33,309 nucleotides of DNA from Cytauxzoon felis (Eukaryota; Apicomplexa; Aconoidasida; Piroplasmida; Theileriidae). The translations under genes were made by a program, and so were the position numbers. The notes beneath the pieces are model-generated. The model had not been told where the DNA came from, made no database searches, and worked only from the letters and a program-made list of their open reading frames with translations. The DNA lies in the NCBI GenBank assembly GCA_020283715.1, contig JAIQCW010000173.1, forward strand, positions 1 through 33,309. Reading direction: 5' to 3'. Of this stretch, positions 18,818-31,500 are shown piece by piece; position 1 is the first letter of the stretch; every line of letters starts with the position of its first letter.

Positions 18818-19337
18818 TGTTCCAATAAATTAAACAAATAATAAATTCCTATACAATGAATATTATTATTATAGACAGGAATGAAAAGATCTTGGATTCG
18901 ATGTCAGAACGGGTAAAGTAGGAGATATGATGAATTTTTTGGAATATTTAAATAATAAATGATAAATTTTAAAATTAAATTTATATTTAATCTATTTTAT
19001 TCCCTTCTAAATTAAATTACGTACTATTCTAGGTATTTAATAGAAATTACCCATAGTAGTATATAATTGTAGTGGGATCCGTATTTTCACAAGCATAACT
19101 CACCTATATGAAAAAATAATATACAATGATTATATAAAATAATAATGTATACCAGAATTTTCTATATTTAAAAAAATCAATACTTCTAATAATCACAGAC
19201 CTTCCATACCTCTATAGTTGAATCGGTGGGGTAGTACAAATATTATGTCATTTAGATATACGACCTCAGATTAAATTAATATTGTTTCATCTTTATGATT
19301 ATTTAATTATTCATTTAAATTAAAGGACCTATAGAAG
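18818..19337. promoter_or_regulatory. Bidirectional promoter region, eL13 / uS9
   Basis: About 520 nt of AT-rich DNA with no ORF or repeat cluster between two divergent ribosomal protein genes. It is expected to carry both promoters; no specific element is identified with confidence. Confidence 0.5.
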
Positions 19338-19702
19338 GTATGTTTATTCTAATATTTCGATATAATATTATAAACCTTTCTTCCACTACCGCCATCATTG
19401 ATCCTATTGTTCTTTGCAATTTTCTCAATTGATATCTAGATAATTGATGGATTTTTATTATGTTATTGAGGGATGATTTTAAATTATATATGTAATTGCT
19501 GTGAATATATGGATTGGAATAGGGGTTTTATATTCCCATGTTCTATATGGATTCACCCAGCACTAATCTCCTTCTAATCCTCATAAACCTGTTTCATAAT
19601 TTTACTCTACATTCATTTATCTTTTATCATCTTGGAGAGATGGCCTTTTATATTAGTGGAATCTGAATTTCTTATCATTCACTTTATATATTATTCCTTT
19701 AG
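19338..19702 (+). other. Probable 5' UTR intron of uS9 gene
   Basis: A GTATGT donor follows AGAAG at 19337, and a pyrimidine-rich TTCCTTTAG acceptor ends exactly at 19702, directly before the ATG. The interval has no coding potential. It would be a 365-nt leader intron. Unlike the coding-gene introns of this size here, it contains no interspersed repeat. Confidence 0.55.
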
Positions 19703-20146
19703 ATGTCTACGGAAGTTGTTAAACATCAAAAGGTTCAGACTTTTGGTCGTAAGAAGCGCGCTGTATGTGTCGCATTATGTACAAGAGGTACTGGTATTAT
19801 ACGTGTAAATGGTAGACCACTAGATTCTATAGAGCCTGTTACATTACGTACAAAGGCATTAGAATCTCTATATATTATAGGAATGAAGCGTATATCTAAA
19901 CTTGATATTAGATTACGTGTACGTGGTGGTGGTTTCACATCACAAATATATGCTATTCGTCAAGCAATATCTAAAGCTGTTGTAGCATTTTATCAAAAAT
20001 TTGTTGATGAAACATCTAAAAAGAAGATTGTAGATGAGCTTGTTAGCTATGATAGATCATTACTCATTGCTGATCCACGTAGATGTGAGCCAAAGAAATT
20101 CGGTGGTAAAGGTGCTAGATCAAGATATCAGAAATCATACCGTTAA
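19703..20146 (+). CDS. RPS16: 40S ribosomal protein uS9 (RPS16)
   Basis: Single coding exon, 147 residues, full length. It is a small-subunit protein whose C-terminal tail reaches the P-site tRNA. Diagnostic features are [21 protein letters not shown] (family: [21 protein letters not shown]), the [27 protein letters not shown] block, the [19 protein letters not shown] motif and the invariant C-terminal YQKSYR. The start follows immediately after a probable leader-intron acceptor. It is divergent from eL13. Confidence 0.97.
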   Translation: MSTEVVKHQKVQTFGRKKRAVCVALCTRGTGIIRVNGRPLDSIEPVTLRTKALESLYIIGMKRISKLDIRLRVRGGGFTSQIYAIRQAISKAVVAFYQKFVDETSKKKIVDELVSYDRSLLIADPRRCEPKKFGGKGARSRYQKSYR

Positions 20147-20290
20147 AATATAATCTCTTGTATTATTATATATATATATACTCACTAGAAATTATTATTG
20201 AAATTTATCAAGTTTATATTGTGGGAATTTTATAGTGTTGAATAATGTTATTTAATGGGGGATATGGGGGATTAATACCCAATATTTATA

Positions 20291-21303
20291 TTAATCTACT
20301 GTAATTGGATGATAATTTTTGAATATCTCTGGTGTACTTTCATCATCAGCAATATCAACATCATGTATACCAGTAGAATCGATAATTTTAGCCTTGAAAT
20401 TCGATTGTGATAATAAAAAACGATTTTTAATCTCATGTCTACATTTTTTAAGTAATGTTATAGCATCCTCTATAGTTAAATTATCTTTATATTCCCGATC
20501 CAATAAACCCCTAACCAAATTACCACCATAACCATGAGCACCCCTATCCAAACTAGTAGATGACGCCAAATAATCTATCCAATACAATCCCGGACCATCC
20601 TATAGAAATTAATATATAAAAAATATATTAACCGAATGTCAACCATCTGAAGTCCAATCCAACTCTCTTCCACTTCCACCTTTCGTCATCCTGCTGTCAG
20701 CACTCCACCTGGGGTCGGTCTTGCAGACAGCTTCTCTATTTAGTTGTCCCTCCGCTTCCCTGAGATCAGCTACGGGTTCCACTTGAGGTCCAATCACTAA
20801 CCTCTCTACTGCCACGATCTCTGGGAGTGGCTCTACTCTTTAGAGATAGGTAATTGGAAGAGAGCTCCACGCCTAGTGGAACAGTGGTTGTAACCTCGAG
20901 TGGATAGCTGTCTGCAAGACGACTTACGGTGGAGGTAACCTCAGGTGGATTGGACTTCGGGTATATATAAACGTACATTATCATATCCTGCGACTAGTAG
21001 ATCTACTTGATATGGGCTTTGTCTTAGATAGGTGGCGAGTTCATGTCTGATGAAATGTACCATTGATTTAGTAGACATTGGAAATGAGTTTTTATAACGA
21101 TGGAAATGTATTGATTTTCTAATGTATTCACCGAATTGTAGACGATCACCGATAGGTCCGGCTAATATGATTAATTTTGTATCATCGATTTTTAATATTT
21201 TACCATCATCATCATTTTTTAATGTTATGATTGAGTATTTTTCATACATATCTGCTGCAATTGCTACAAAATCTTTACCTTTAATACCGATTAGTGTATC
21301 CAT
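20291..21303 (-). CDS. PSMB2: Proteasome subunit beta type-2 (beta4)
   Basis: Exons 21303-20977 and 20599-20291 (phase 0), 211 residues. Beta4 is a non-catalytic inner-ring subunit of the 20S proteasome. Family features are MDTLIGIKGKDFVAIAAD at the N-terminus (family: MEYLIGIQGPDYVLVASD), GDRLQFGEYIRKSIHF, SPYQVDLLVAGYD, then after the splice YWIDYLA, AHGYGG and the IIDSTGIHDVD tail. There is no Thr-1 cleavage site, as expected for beta4. The intron (donor GTACGT) contains repeat R12. It is divergent from SRP72, with a 250-nt shared upstream region. Confidence 0.95.
20643..20962. repeat. Interspersed repeat cluster R12, in PSMB2 intron
   Basis: Contains B (minus), D (minus), E and several arms, host-sense. 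The outer ends are an inverted repeat (CTGAAGTCCAATCCA at the left and the complement of CCGAAGTCCAATCCA at the right). Both outer arms carry GAAGT instead of the internal GAGGT. Confidence 0.87.
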
Positions 21304-21553
21304 TTTTGCGTCTATTAAATTGATGGAGGTGGTGTATAGAAATATGGAAATTAGATTTGAATTAGAGGTTGAGCATTGAATATTATAAAATATAATGAAA
21401 ATAAATATATAAATTATTATAGAATATTAATTTTCTGATAGTAAATCAATGGTTAGAAAGGAAGGATATAGGTAGGTTACATTTCATGTGGTATAACATC
21501 ACAGTGGAGGTAGATTGTAATAATTAATGGAATAAAATGTTATGGTATAAAAA
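21304..21553. promoter_or_regulatory. Divergent promoter region, PSMB2 / SRP72
   Basis: A 250-nt AT-rich spacer between two divergent start codons, without repeat cluster or convincing ORF. Confidence 0.5.
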
Positions 21554-24500
21554 ATGTCAATGAATAATAATAAGAATGATTCTATATCATTACAAAATGG
21601 TTTAAATCAATTACAGTTATTATTAGATGAGTCTAGATATAATGAAGCTAGTAAATTATGTCAGAAATGTAAGTATATAATTGATTGTAAATTTAATATA
21701 TATATTTATTTATTAATTTTAGATATAAAAATATGGCCAGAAGAAAATATTTTATATAATGTTAAAATATATTCAGAAATGCAGTCATCACAATGGCGTT
21801 GTTGCCTACAAACTATAGGATGGTTACATGGATATAATAATCATCCTATAGTATGTGATCAAAAGAAGAAGAGAAAGAAAAGGAAGAGATTGAAAGAAGA
21901 AAGAGATGATGAAGGAAGTTATTCATTAGATGAAGATGATGTATTAAAAAATAAATTATTAAAAGCTACAAAATTACATTTAGATAATAATTCTTGTTTA
22001 TGGTTTCATTTTGAACAAAGTTATTGTTATTATAAATTAGGGAAATATAATTTAGGCCTACAAGCACTGTCTTTATGTAATAAAGGATTACCACCTATAG
22101 ATTTAATAAAAAATCCATTAAAAATTAATGAAAATGATATCTCATATAATAATACACTTGATATAGAAATTAAATCCAATAATATTAAATCATTACTTTT
22201 ATATGCACAATTATGCCTTAAATTAGGATATTATAATAAAGCTAAACATATATATACATCTATCAAAGTTAAAGATAATATCGAAATCTTAGCATATATT
22301 AATAAAATTAGTATCGATATCGCACTCGCATCCGAATCATATGATAAACATATACTCAATAACCTCAATCATGATATCGATACACATTTCAATAATAAAA
22401 ATCATCATGAACCTTATGAACTCTATTTCAATTTCGCATGCGCTGCATTACTCACCAACAATCTCGAATATACACAATACTATCTAGATATCGCAGCAGG
22501 TTTGATATACACTAACACATTATATGGATTCTCATCCACCCCACCTGAAGTCTTTCCACTCGCCGTGGTGGCCTTCTCTATTTACCTCCCCTCGGATTCC
22601 CATAGATCATCCTCGGTATTTTGTCTTCCCGGAAGAACGTAGATGTTCAACCCCTAAGAACAGAGAATTCTACCCGGAGGAACAAGAATGTCAACCCGGA
22701 AGAACAAACCTCGGATATAGTAGATGTAACCTCGAGTGGAAAACCCGTAGCTGATCTCAGGGAAGCGGAGGGGGAAGTAAATAGAAGAGCTGTCTGCAAG
22801 ACGAAGACATAGTTGTGGATTGGACCTCAGGTGGAGATCTTAACTTAGAGACTGGTCCTTCGGTGGATAACACCTTAGTGTCTATAGTTTTTCTCATTTC
22901 ATGTGTATATATGATTATATAGAGTTATTGGAGAAGGAGTTGAGGACTGAAGTTGGTACGGATGATTATAATGATCAGTTGGAGTATTCGAATATATTAG
23001 CATTTCGTTCATATTTGCATGGTGAAAGGGGTAATATTGAATTGGCAAGGAAGATAAATAATGAATTACTCGATAGTTTTATTAATTCTGATGCTGATCA
23101 AGCTACTATACTTGTAGCACTTAATAATCAATTAGTATTAAAGTATGTTTTATTAATAATGATTAAATTAGCCCCATATTAATCATCTGGGGATTATTAA
23201 ATTAATTATATAAATTATTAATAGTGAATTTAATAAAGATCAAGTATTGAATATAGTACAAAAAATAGAACAATTAATGAAGAAAGAACAAGTATTAAGG
23301 AAATTTACAAATACTGATGTATATTTTTGTAATCATTTCTATAACATCCACATTTCAGATCAAACTCGTACACCAAAATTGTATCCTATCACTACTCAAT
23401 ACTAATAATATCAAAGATACACAAAAATATCTCGAACACTTTAAAAGACAATTACATAATGACGATCATTTATATCTCAAAGCCGCATTACATGTACGTT
23501 TCACAAACAAACCTCTATTGAATTATTTACAATCCACCCGAGGTTACAACCTTGTCTTCCACTCGCCGTGGTGGCCTTCTATTTACCTATCTCTAAAGAG
23601 TATAGCCACTCCCAGAGATCGTGACAGAGGTGTGGTTGTGGGGATTTGGGGTCAAAAAAAGTTATGTGGCCTATTTAGTATTATGTGGTAAGTGGGGAAT
23701 TTTATCCCTATAACCCGATAATATCATATATTAATTTTGCCACGATCTCCGGGAGTGGCTCTACCGTTTACGGGGAGGTAAATAAGGAAGCTGTCTGCAA
23801 GACGAAGAGAGGTGGGAGTGGACCTCAGGTGGAACGCCTAGTGGAAGAGGTGAAGGTAGTGATTGGACCTCAAGTGGACTATAAAGTGAAACTGATTATA
23901 TATATACATCAACATTACAGTCAACTGAGGGGAAGTTCATGAAGAGTATATCATTATTGCGTCAATGTATGAATCCTCGTGTTGTAAATACATTAGTGAG
24001 GTTATTGATGTATCAAGGGAAGTATAAGGATGCATTATCTTTACTTGAGGATAGTTTTAATATGTTTAATGAGAATGGTGATGATTATATTAAACTTTAT
24101 TATACACATCAAACTAAAATTTATATACAATTAAATATGCCAAATGAAGTAAACAATACATTATTAAAGTTATTACAATCAAATATCAAGGTATATTTTA
24201 CATAATTATTTAATTAATATTTCCCCATATCTTATTAATTATCCCAATATTATGGGGAAAATTTTTTCATTTTATGGGGTGTTTATTCTTATAAAATTAT
24301 AAATATATACAGTTGTCTGGTGGTGATGATGCTATAAGATTAGGATGTGGATATATGGAATCGAATGGTATGTATAATGAATGTCTAGAGATTTACAAAA
24401 CATTATACGAACGTGACCCCAATGATAATCTATCATTATGCGGTATCTCATACAATAGCTCATTCCTCAAAGAATGTGATCAATTTACACTCACAAGAGA

Positions 24501-25389
24501 ATTCACAGACCCATTAACCAGAGAAATTCGCTTCATCGGTACGTTTCAAACAATCGAACCTAACTTCACCTGAAGTCCAATCCACCTCGTCATCCCACTT
24601 GCCGTTCCACCTGAGGTTACAACCACCGTTGATCTTGCAGACAGCTCATTTAATTACCTATCTCTAAAGAGTATAGCCACTCCCGGAGATCGTGGTGAAG
24701 GTAGTGATGGATTATCAATCATGGGAATGATGGAAGATGGTGCTAAGGATGTGTGGATGTAACCTCAAGTGGAACCCGTAGCTGATCTCAGGGAAGCGAA
24801 GGGACAACTAAATAAGAAGGCCACCACGGCGAGTGGAATGGCCTCAAGTGGAACGGCAAGTGGGATGACGAGGTGGATTGTACTTCAGGTGTAGTTTATA
24901 ACATCTGTTCATTGTATTCTTTATGGTGTTAAATTCTTTACAAATGATGATATTATAGATCCGGAGGAATTGGAGGCGGCGTCTAGGGTGAAATTTCAAT
25001 TGGAGCAGCAGAATGTGTAGGTTTATTTGATGTGATTATATTGATGTTGTTAGTGATGTGAAGATTAAAAAAAGGCATAGGAAGAGGAGGAATAAGAGAC
25101 CGAAGATGCCTATTACATCACCACCTGATCCTGAGAGATGGTTACATAAATATGAGAGGTATGTATTAATGTTGATGATATATTCATATATTATTAGGGT
25201 TGCTTATAAAAAAATCGCAAAGAAGAGAAGAGATGTTAATAAAGGTTTAACTCAAGGATCTAGTTCTACTACATCTACAAGTTCACCATCTACTGGTACT
25301 ATTAGTGCTAACTCATCTAATATCAAGAGGTATGTTGGACATCAGAATGACATCATGACATAATCAGGGGTAAAAGGAAGAAGCGTTGA
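21554..25389 (+). CDS. SRP72: Signal recognition particle subunit SRP72 (10 exons)
   Basis: SRP72 binds SRP68 and 7SL RNA in the particle that targets ribosomes to the ER. Exons: 21554-22499, 22923-23142, 23225-23318, 23359-23493, 23921-24190, 24313-24538, 24959-25016, 25054-25158, 25198-25329, 25368-25389; all phases agree, 735 residues. Exons 1-6 encode helical TPR-like pairs (for example YNLGLQALSLC, YNKAKHIYTSI, YKDALSLLEDSF). The C-terminus has the Lys-rich stretch then PPDPERWLHKYER, matching the SRP72 RNA-binding signature PDPERWLP, followed by GLTQGSS and a Ser/Thr-rich tail. The final 22-nt exon gives a basic KRGKRKKR end; without that splice the ORF runs on ten codons to a stop at 25363. 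Introns 1, 4 and 6 carry R13, R14 and R15; the other introns are 37-122 nt. Confidence 0.92.
22541..22870. repeat. Interspersed repeat cluster R13, in SRP72 intron 1
   Basis: Contains E, a C-like antisense block, F units, B and arms. The 5' outer arm reads CCACCTGAAGT. Beyond the last arm a further CTTAGAGACTGGTCC-type sequence leads to the acceptor. Confidence 0.85.
23533..23879. repeat. Interspersed repeat cluster R14, in SRP72 intron 4
   Basis: E, D (plus), about 110 nt of non-repeat sequence, D (minus), a C-type tail, E and arms. The two D modules are inverted and could form a stem enclosing the unique loop. Confidence 0.85.
24567..24891. repeat. Interspersed repeat cluster R15, in SRP72 intron 6, with 50-bp inverted ends
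   Basis: The first 50 nt (24567-24616) and the reverse complement of the last 50 nt (24842-24891) agree at 48 of 50 positions. The inner part holds D, a G-like block, B and E. This is the clearest terminal-inverted-repeat structure of the family. Confidence 0.9.
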
Positions 25390-25573
25390 AAATTTTGAAT
25401 AAAAAAAATCTTTTAAATTATTATTTTATTAAACTTCTAGCCTTGTATATATATGTTTTCATAGTACTTTTGTGGCGTTTAAGTAGAGTGTGTGGTGATT
25501 AATATCTTGTTGTCTTGTAGACAGCTTGACATGTATGGTAATTAAACAATGTAATAAGATAAATTTGTGGCAT
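25390..25573. other. Short intergenic spacer SRP72 to MSH6
   Basis: AT-rich spacer with a single isolated fragment of the repeat family (TTGTCTTGTAGACAGCTTG at about 25508-25527), the tail of modules B and C without any arm. It probably carries the MSH6 promoter. Confidence 0.5.
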
Positions 25574-28500
25574 ATGGATAGTTCAGAATCGCAACCTATT
25601 AAAACTGTATGTTAAACATATTTAACATTTTAAATCTTCTATATGATTAGGTACCAATAACTAACTTCTTCAAACCCAAGTCCAAAATCAAGTCTGAAGT
25701 TTCTTTAGCAGTTGATACAGATGGCAAGGGTAATATTAATGATAAAGGAAATAGAGATTTAGAATTGTGTAAATTGGATACTGTACATATAGATCCAGAG
25801 AATCATCATAATGTATGTTGTTCATTACATCTACACATTACTTTATATACAATTTAGGATAACAGTACACCGAAATTAGATGATGTATTATCATATACAC
25901 TAGAGAGTACCCCTAATGAATTTGTACATTGCAATGATGATGTAGATGTTGTTGGAAAAGAAACAACATCAAAATTAACAAACAATGATAATAATAATAC
26001 ATCAATTAATAATTCATTAGACTATAATAAATTACCAGAAACTAAATGTGATTTGAAAAAAGTACATACCAGAATCATCAATGATGATGAAGATGATGAT
26101 ATTATCATCAAAAAACGTATCATCAAATTAGATCAATACTTACCAACAACAACAACCAATCTATTCGATGAGGATAGTCCACTCGAGGTCCAATCTAACT
26201 CACCTGGTCCTGTAGACAGCTCTCCACCTGAGGTCCAATCCAACTCTCCTTCTCTTGCAGAGAGCTCTTCTAATTACCTATCCCTAAAGGGTGATGCCAC
26301 TCCCGGAGATCGTGGCGATGATAATGAAGAGGAACTGAAATTGTCTACCCGGAAGAACGTAGATGTTCAACCCCTAAGAACAGGAAATCTACCCGGAGGA
26401 ACAGAAAATGTCAACCCGGAAGAACAGGAAGGTAGTGATGGATCATCCATCATGGGAATGATGGAAGATGGTGCTAAGGATGTGTTGGATGTAACCTCAG
26501 GTGGAAGTGGAATACCTGGAAGCGATCTACGGGAGCTGGAAGGGGAAGTAAATAGAGAAGGCCACCACGGCGAGTGGAAGAAAGGTGGAGACGGTAGTAA
26601 TGTAGTATCAGATGATGAGATATTACCTAGGATAACATTATTGAGTGATGTGAATGAGAATATAAAAAGGGAACGTAATAAGTTATTGAGTGTTGATGAG
26701 GATGGTATAGATATTGTGAATAGATTATCTAGTATAGATGAGTATATATATGATAATGATAAGGTTATAGATTATAATAATGAATTAACGGTTGGTAAGA
26801 AATCAAAGATGGATATAAAAAAATTTGATGATGATGATGATGAATTAAAATATTATTTATCATTAAATGTTTGTAAGATATCACATGGATTTAAATCATA
26901 TATAAAAGTATATTATCGTTATAAAGATTTATTTAAATTTCCACCATGGATAGAACCAAAAAATATTAAAGATGATATGAATAGATTAATAAATGATAAT
27001 GATTATAATCCTAGTAAAATATGGATACCATCATTAGATCATAAATGGTCTATAATATATAAAAGTTGTCATTATACAGATTGTATGAAACAATGGTGGA
27101 ATTTTAAAAAAGATTATTTTGATTCATTATTATTTTTTAAAATGGGGAAATTTTATGAATTATTTTATCATGATGCATGTATAATACAAGAATTATGTCC
27201 ATTAAGATGGATGGGTAATGAAACAAAACCTCATGTAGGATTTCCAGAAAAAAGTATACATATATATGCAACTATATGTATAGATGCTGGTTATCGTATT
27301 ATAGTAATAGAACAAACAGAAACACCATATGAATTAGAATTACGTAATAAATTAAATAATATTAATGATAAAACTATTAAACGTGAAATATGTGAAATTA
27401 TTACACCTGGTACTATAACTAGACCTGAAATGTTAGGTAAACAATCAAGACCATTAATAATATTATCATTATTTAATAATATTTTATTTATTATTTCTAT
27501 TGATGTATCTATAAGTAAATTAAAATATGGTTATTTATTATTTAATAATAATTTTAATAATCTTAAAACTATACTCATCTATCTATGCCCTGCTGAAGTT
27601 GTATTAGATAATATACTCAATAATCATACAATCATTATCAATACCATCAAATCATTACCTTTCCCACCAGAAATCACTTTCCATCATACCAACTCAAAAT
27701 CTATTATTCTCTATAATAGATTCATAAAATTCTTTAAACATACATATAATGATAATAATAATAATAGTCATGCAACCTCGCGTTCTCCTGAGGTTGGTCC
27801 TGCAGACAGCTCTCCACCTGAGGTCCAATCCAACTCTCCTTCTCTTGCAGAGAGCTCTTCCAATTACCTATCTCTAAAGAGTAATACCACTCCCGGAGAT
27901 CGTGGTGAAGGTAGTGAGAATGTAACCTCAAGTGGAAAACCCGAGAACGATCTACGGGAGTTTGAGGGGGAAGTAAATAAGAAGGCCACCACGGCGAGTG
28001 GAATGAATAATAGTACTGGACCTCAAGTGGAACCCGTAGCTGATCTCAGGGAAGCGAAGGGTGATGTAAATAGAGAAAGCTGTCTGCAAGACGAAGGAGA
28101 GGGTGGAGGTGGAAATGTAACCTCAAGTGGAGAAAATGGGGCAACAGAAACTTATGGGGATAAAAAACCTCATAATAATGATAATAAACCCCATAAATCT
28201 ACTAGTGTTATTCAACCCGGAGGAACAGAGAATGTCTACCCGGAAGAACAGGAAGTTAGTAATTTAACCTCAAGTGGAAAACCCGTAGCTGATTTCAGGG
28301 AAGCGAAGGGACAAGTAAATAAGAAGGCCACCACGGCGAGTGGAAAGGAAGGTGGAGTTGAAGATAGTGATATAACTTCTAGTGATCATCAGATAACGAT
28401 AGAGCTGTATAGAGGTGTGATAGATTTATGTGAATCATATATGTGTAGTATATTATTGGATAGATTATTGGAGTATTGTAGTATAGAGTGTTTGAGTATG

Positions 28501-31500
28501 GAGAGTTATGATGTAATGAAATTGGATGGTTATAGTATAATGTATTTGGAATTATTTTATGATAAGAATGGTAATATAATGAATTCATTATTTAATTATA
28601 TAAATAGAACAATGACATCATTTGGTGAGAGATTATTAAAAGAATGGTTAATGAAACCATTAATTGATGTGGAGAAGATTAAAGAAAGGAATGATGTAAT
28701 AGAATATTTATTAAATAATTATAGTATAGTAGAAGGTATACAATATGAATTAAATGATTATCCAGATATAGAAAGAGGTTTAGGTAAAATAATAAATAAT
28801 ATTACAAATAATAATAAAAAGAAAGCTATATATTTTGATGATGATATATATAATAAATTATATGAATTATATAATTTAATAAAAAAATTTGAAAAATTAG
28901 AAGAGATTTTAATGAAATTCTTCAATGAATGTGATGGATGTAATATAAAATTATTAAATGAATTAAAATTAAATTATATAAAATGTAATAATGATTGTAA
29001 TTATATTAATAATATGTTAATATTAATAGATAATAAAAAATGTAAATCAAATAATAATATATGGAATAAATCTATAGATATTAATAATAATATAAATAAT
29101 ATTATAAATAAATTAAATATTATATTAAATAATATACGTAATATTTGTAAATCTGCTATTTATATTAATTGTAAATATCGTTATGAAATAGAATTAAATG
29201 AATTAGATTTTAAATTATATAAAAATTATTTTAATAATAATTATCAAATTACATCTACTAAAAATAATTTTATTAGAATTAGAAATAATGATATTATTAA
29301 TTTATTAGAACAATTAGAATATTATGAATTTAAACTTAAAGAAAGTGAAGAAGAATTTTATCAATTTATTATTAGAATATTATATGAAAAAAGTTTTAAA
29401 TTTTGTAAAGTTGTTTATACTACCTCCATTATCGATTGCTTATTATCTATTACTAATGTTATTAAAAATTCACCCAATATTATGACCAAACCCATACTAC
29501 ATTATAGAAGGGAGGATGGAAGTTCCGAACGGAGTGAGGATGATGATGATGATGGAGGTTCCGAACGGAGTGAGGAGGTGGATGATGATGATGATGATGA
29601 TAATCATCAGAAGGAGGAGGAGGAAGAGGAGGATAATCTGAAGCAGAAGGAGGATAATAATCACCATCCTCATCAACACCCTCAACATCCTCATCACCAC
29701 CCTCAACGCCACCACCACCAACATCCTCACCACCCTCAACAAAGTATACTTAAATTATTAAATTGTACATATCCACTATTCAGTCAACAGAAAAATTTTA
29801 TACCAAATGATATAATAATAAATAAAAATTCATCTACAATAATAATTACAGGACCAAATATGGGTGGTAAATCTACACTACTCAGACAAGTAGCAATTAA
29901 TGTTATACTAGCACAAATAGGATCTTACGTTAATGCATCTTACTGCGAACTCTGTCCTTTCGATGCAATCTATACCAGATTAGGCGCCACAGATAATATC
30001 GTAGCCGGAAAAAGCACCTTCCTCAATGAACTACTCGATATCTCCAATCTACTGATACACGTATGTTGAATGTATTCCACTTGAAGTTACAACCCCTGTT
30101 CCACTAGGCGTTCCACCTGAGGTCTTTCCACCTCCTCTTCCACTCGGCGTGGAGCCTCTTCCAATTACCTATCCCTAAAGGGTGATGCCACTCCCGGAGA
30201 TCGTGGCCGAAGGAGTGAAACGACTGAGATGTTGTCCATCCAACGGATTATACTTCTACATTATTGTACAACTCTTCTTTCCACTCGGCTCCACCGTTGG
30301 TCTTGCAGACAGCTCTTCCATTTACCCATCTCTAAAGAGTAGAGCCACTCCCGGAGATCGTGGCGGAGATGACGAGCGAAGTATGAGCGAGACGTTGTCC
30401 ATCCCACGGATTATACTACATCTCCACCGAGATTACCTCCACCTTCTCTTCATCCTGCCGTCAGCTCTTCTCCACCTGAGGTTAGTCCTGCCGTCAGCTC
30501 TTCCAATTACCTCCCCGTAAACGGTATAGCCACTCCCGGAGATCGTGGCGATGATGGAAGATGGTTCTAAGGATGTGTTGGATGTAACCTCAAGTGGAGA
30601 ACCCGTAGCTGATCTCAGGGAAGCGGAGGGGGAGGTAAATGGAGAAGCTGTCTGCAAGACGACATCAGGTGGAGAGGCCACCACGGCGAGTGGCAACGAG
30701 AGGTTGAAGTGGAATTAGGAATAGTACTAGACCTCAAGTGGAGAAGCTGTCTGCAAGACCAAGAGAGGTGGATTGGACCTCAGGTGGAGATCACTTTCGG
30801 GTATCGACTTTCTTTCCAATTCTAGTGTTTATATGAGATATTACTATAATGAGATTACCAAGTGGATAGTTAAGAGGAAGGGGACCGAAGAAAATTCTTA
30901 TGTATAATTGTCTACCCGGAAGAACAGACTCCCACTTGAGGTCACAGCCTTGTCTTCCACTCGCCTCCACCTGATGTCGTCTTGCAGACAGCTCTTCCAT
31001 TTACCCATCTCTAAAGAGTATAGCCACTCCCAGAGATCGTGGCGAAGAGAAGGTAGTGAAGAGGGTAGTGATGGATCATTGAAGTTAGTGATGGATCATC
31101 CATCATGGGAATGATGGAAGATGGTGCTAAGGATGTGTTGGATGTAACCTCAAGTGGACTACCCGCAGCTGATCTCAGGGAAGCGGAGGGGGAGGTAAAT
31201 AGAAGAGGCTCCACGCCGAGTGGAAGATGAGGCGGGAGATGAAGAGTTAGATTGTAACCTCAGGTGGAGAGTCGGATTATACTTCATATAATGATATATA
31301 GGGTACGGAGAATTCGTTGGCGATAATAGATGAGTTGGGTCGTGGAACATCGACATATGATGGTACGGCGATAGCGTTGGCTACGATAGAGAAGATATCT
31401 GAGATTGGTTGTTGTTGTATATTTACTACACATTTTCGTGATGTATGTAAGATAGCATCTAGATTACCGAATGTAGTAATGTATCATATGTTAGCAAGAT

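Noticed and set aside
837..24958. GTACGT as a donor specific for repeat-bearing introns
   Set aside because: GTACGT opens several repeat-bearing introns, but 6PGDH intron 3 (37 nt, repeat-free) also uses it, and other repeat-bearing introns use GTATGT, GTAAGT or GTTTGA.
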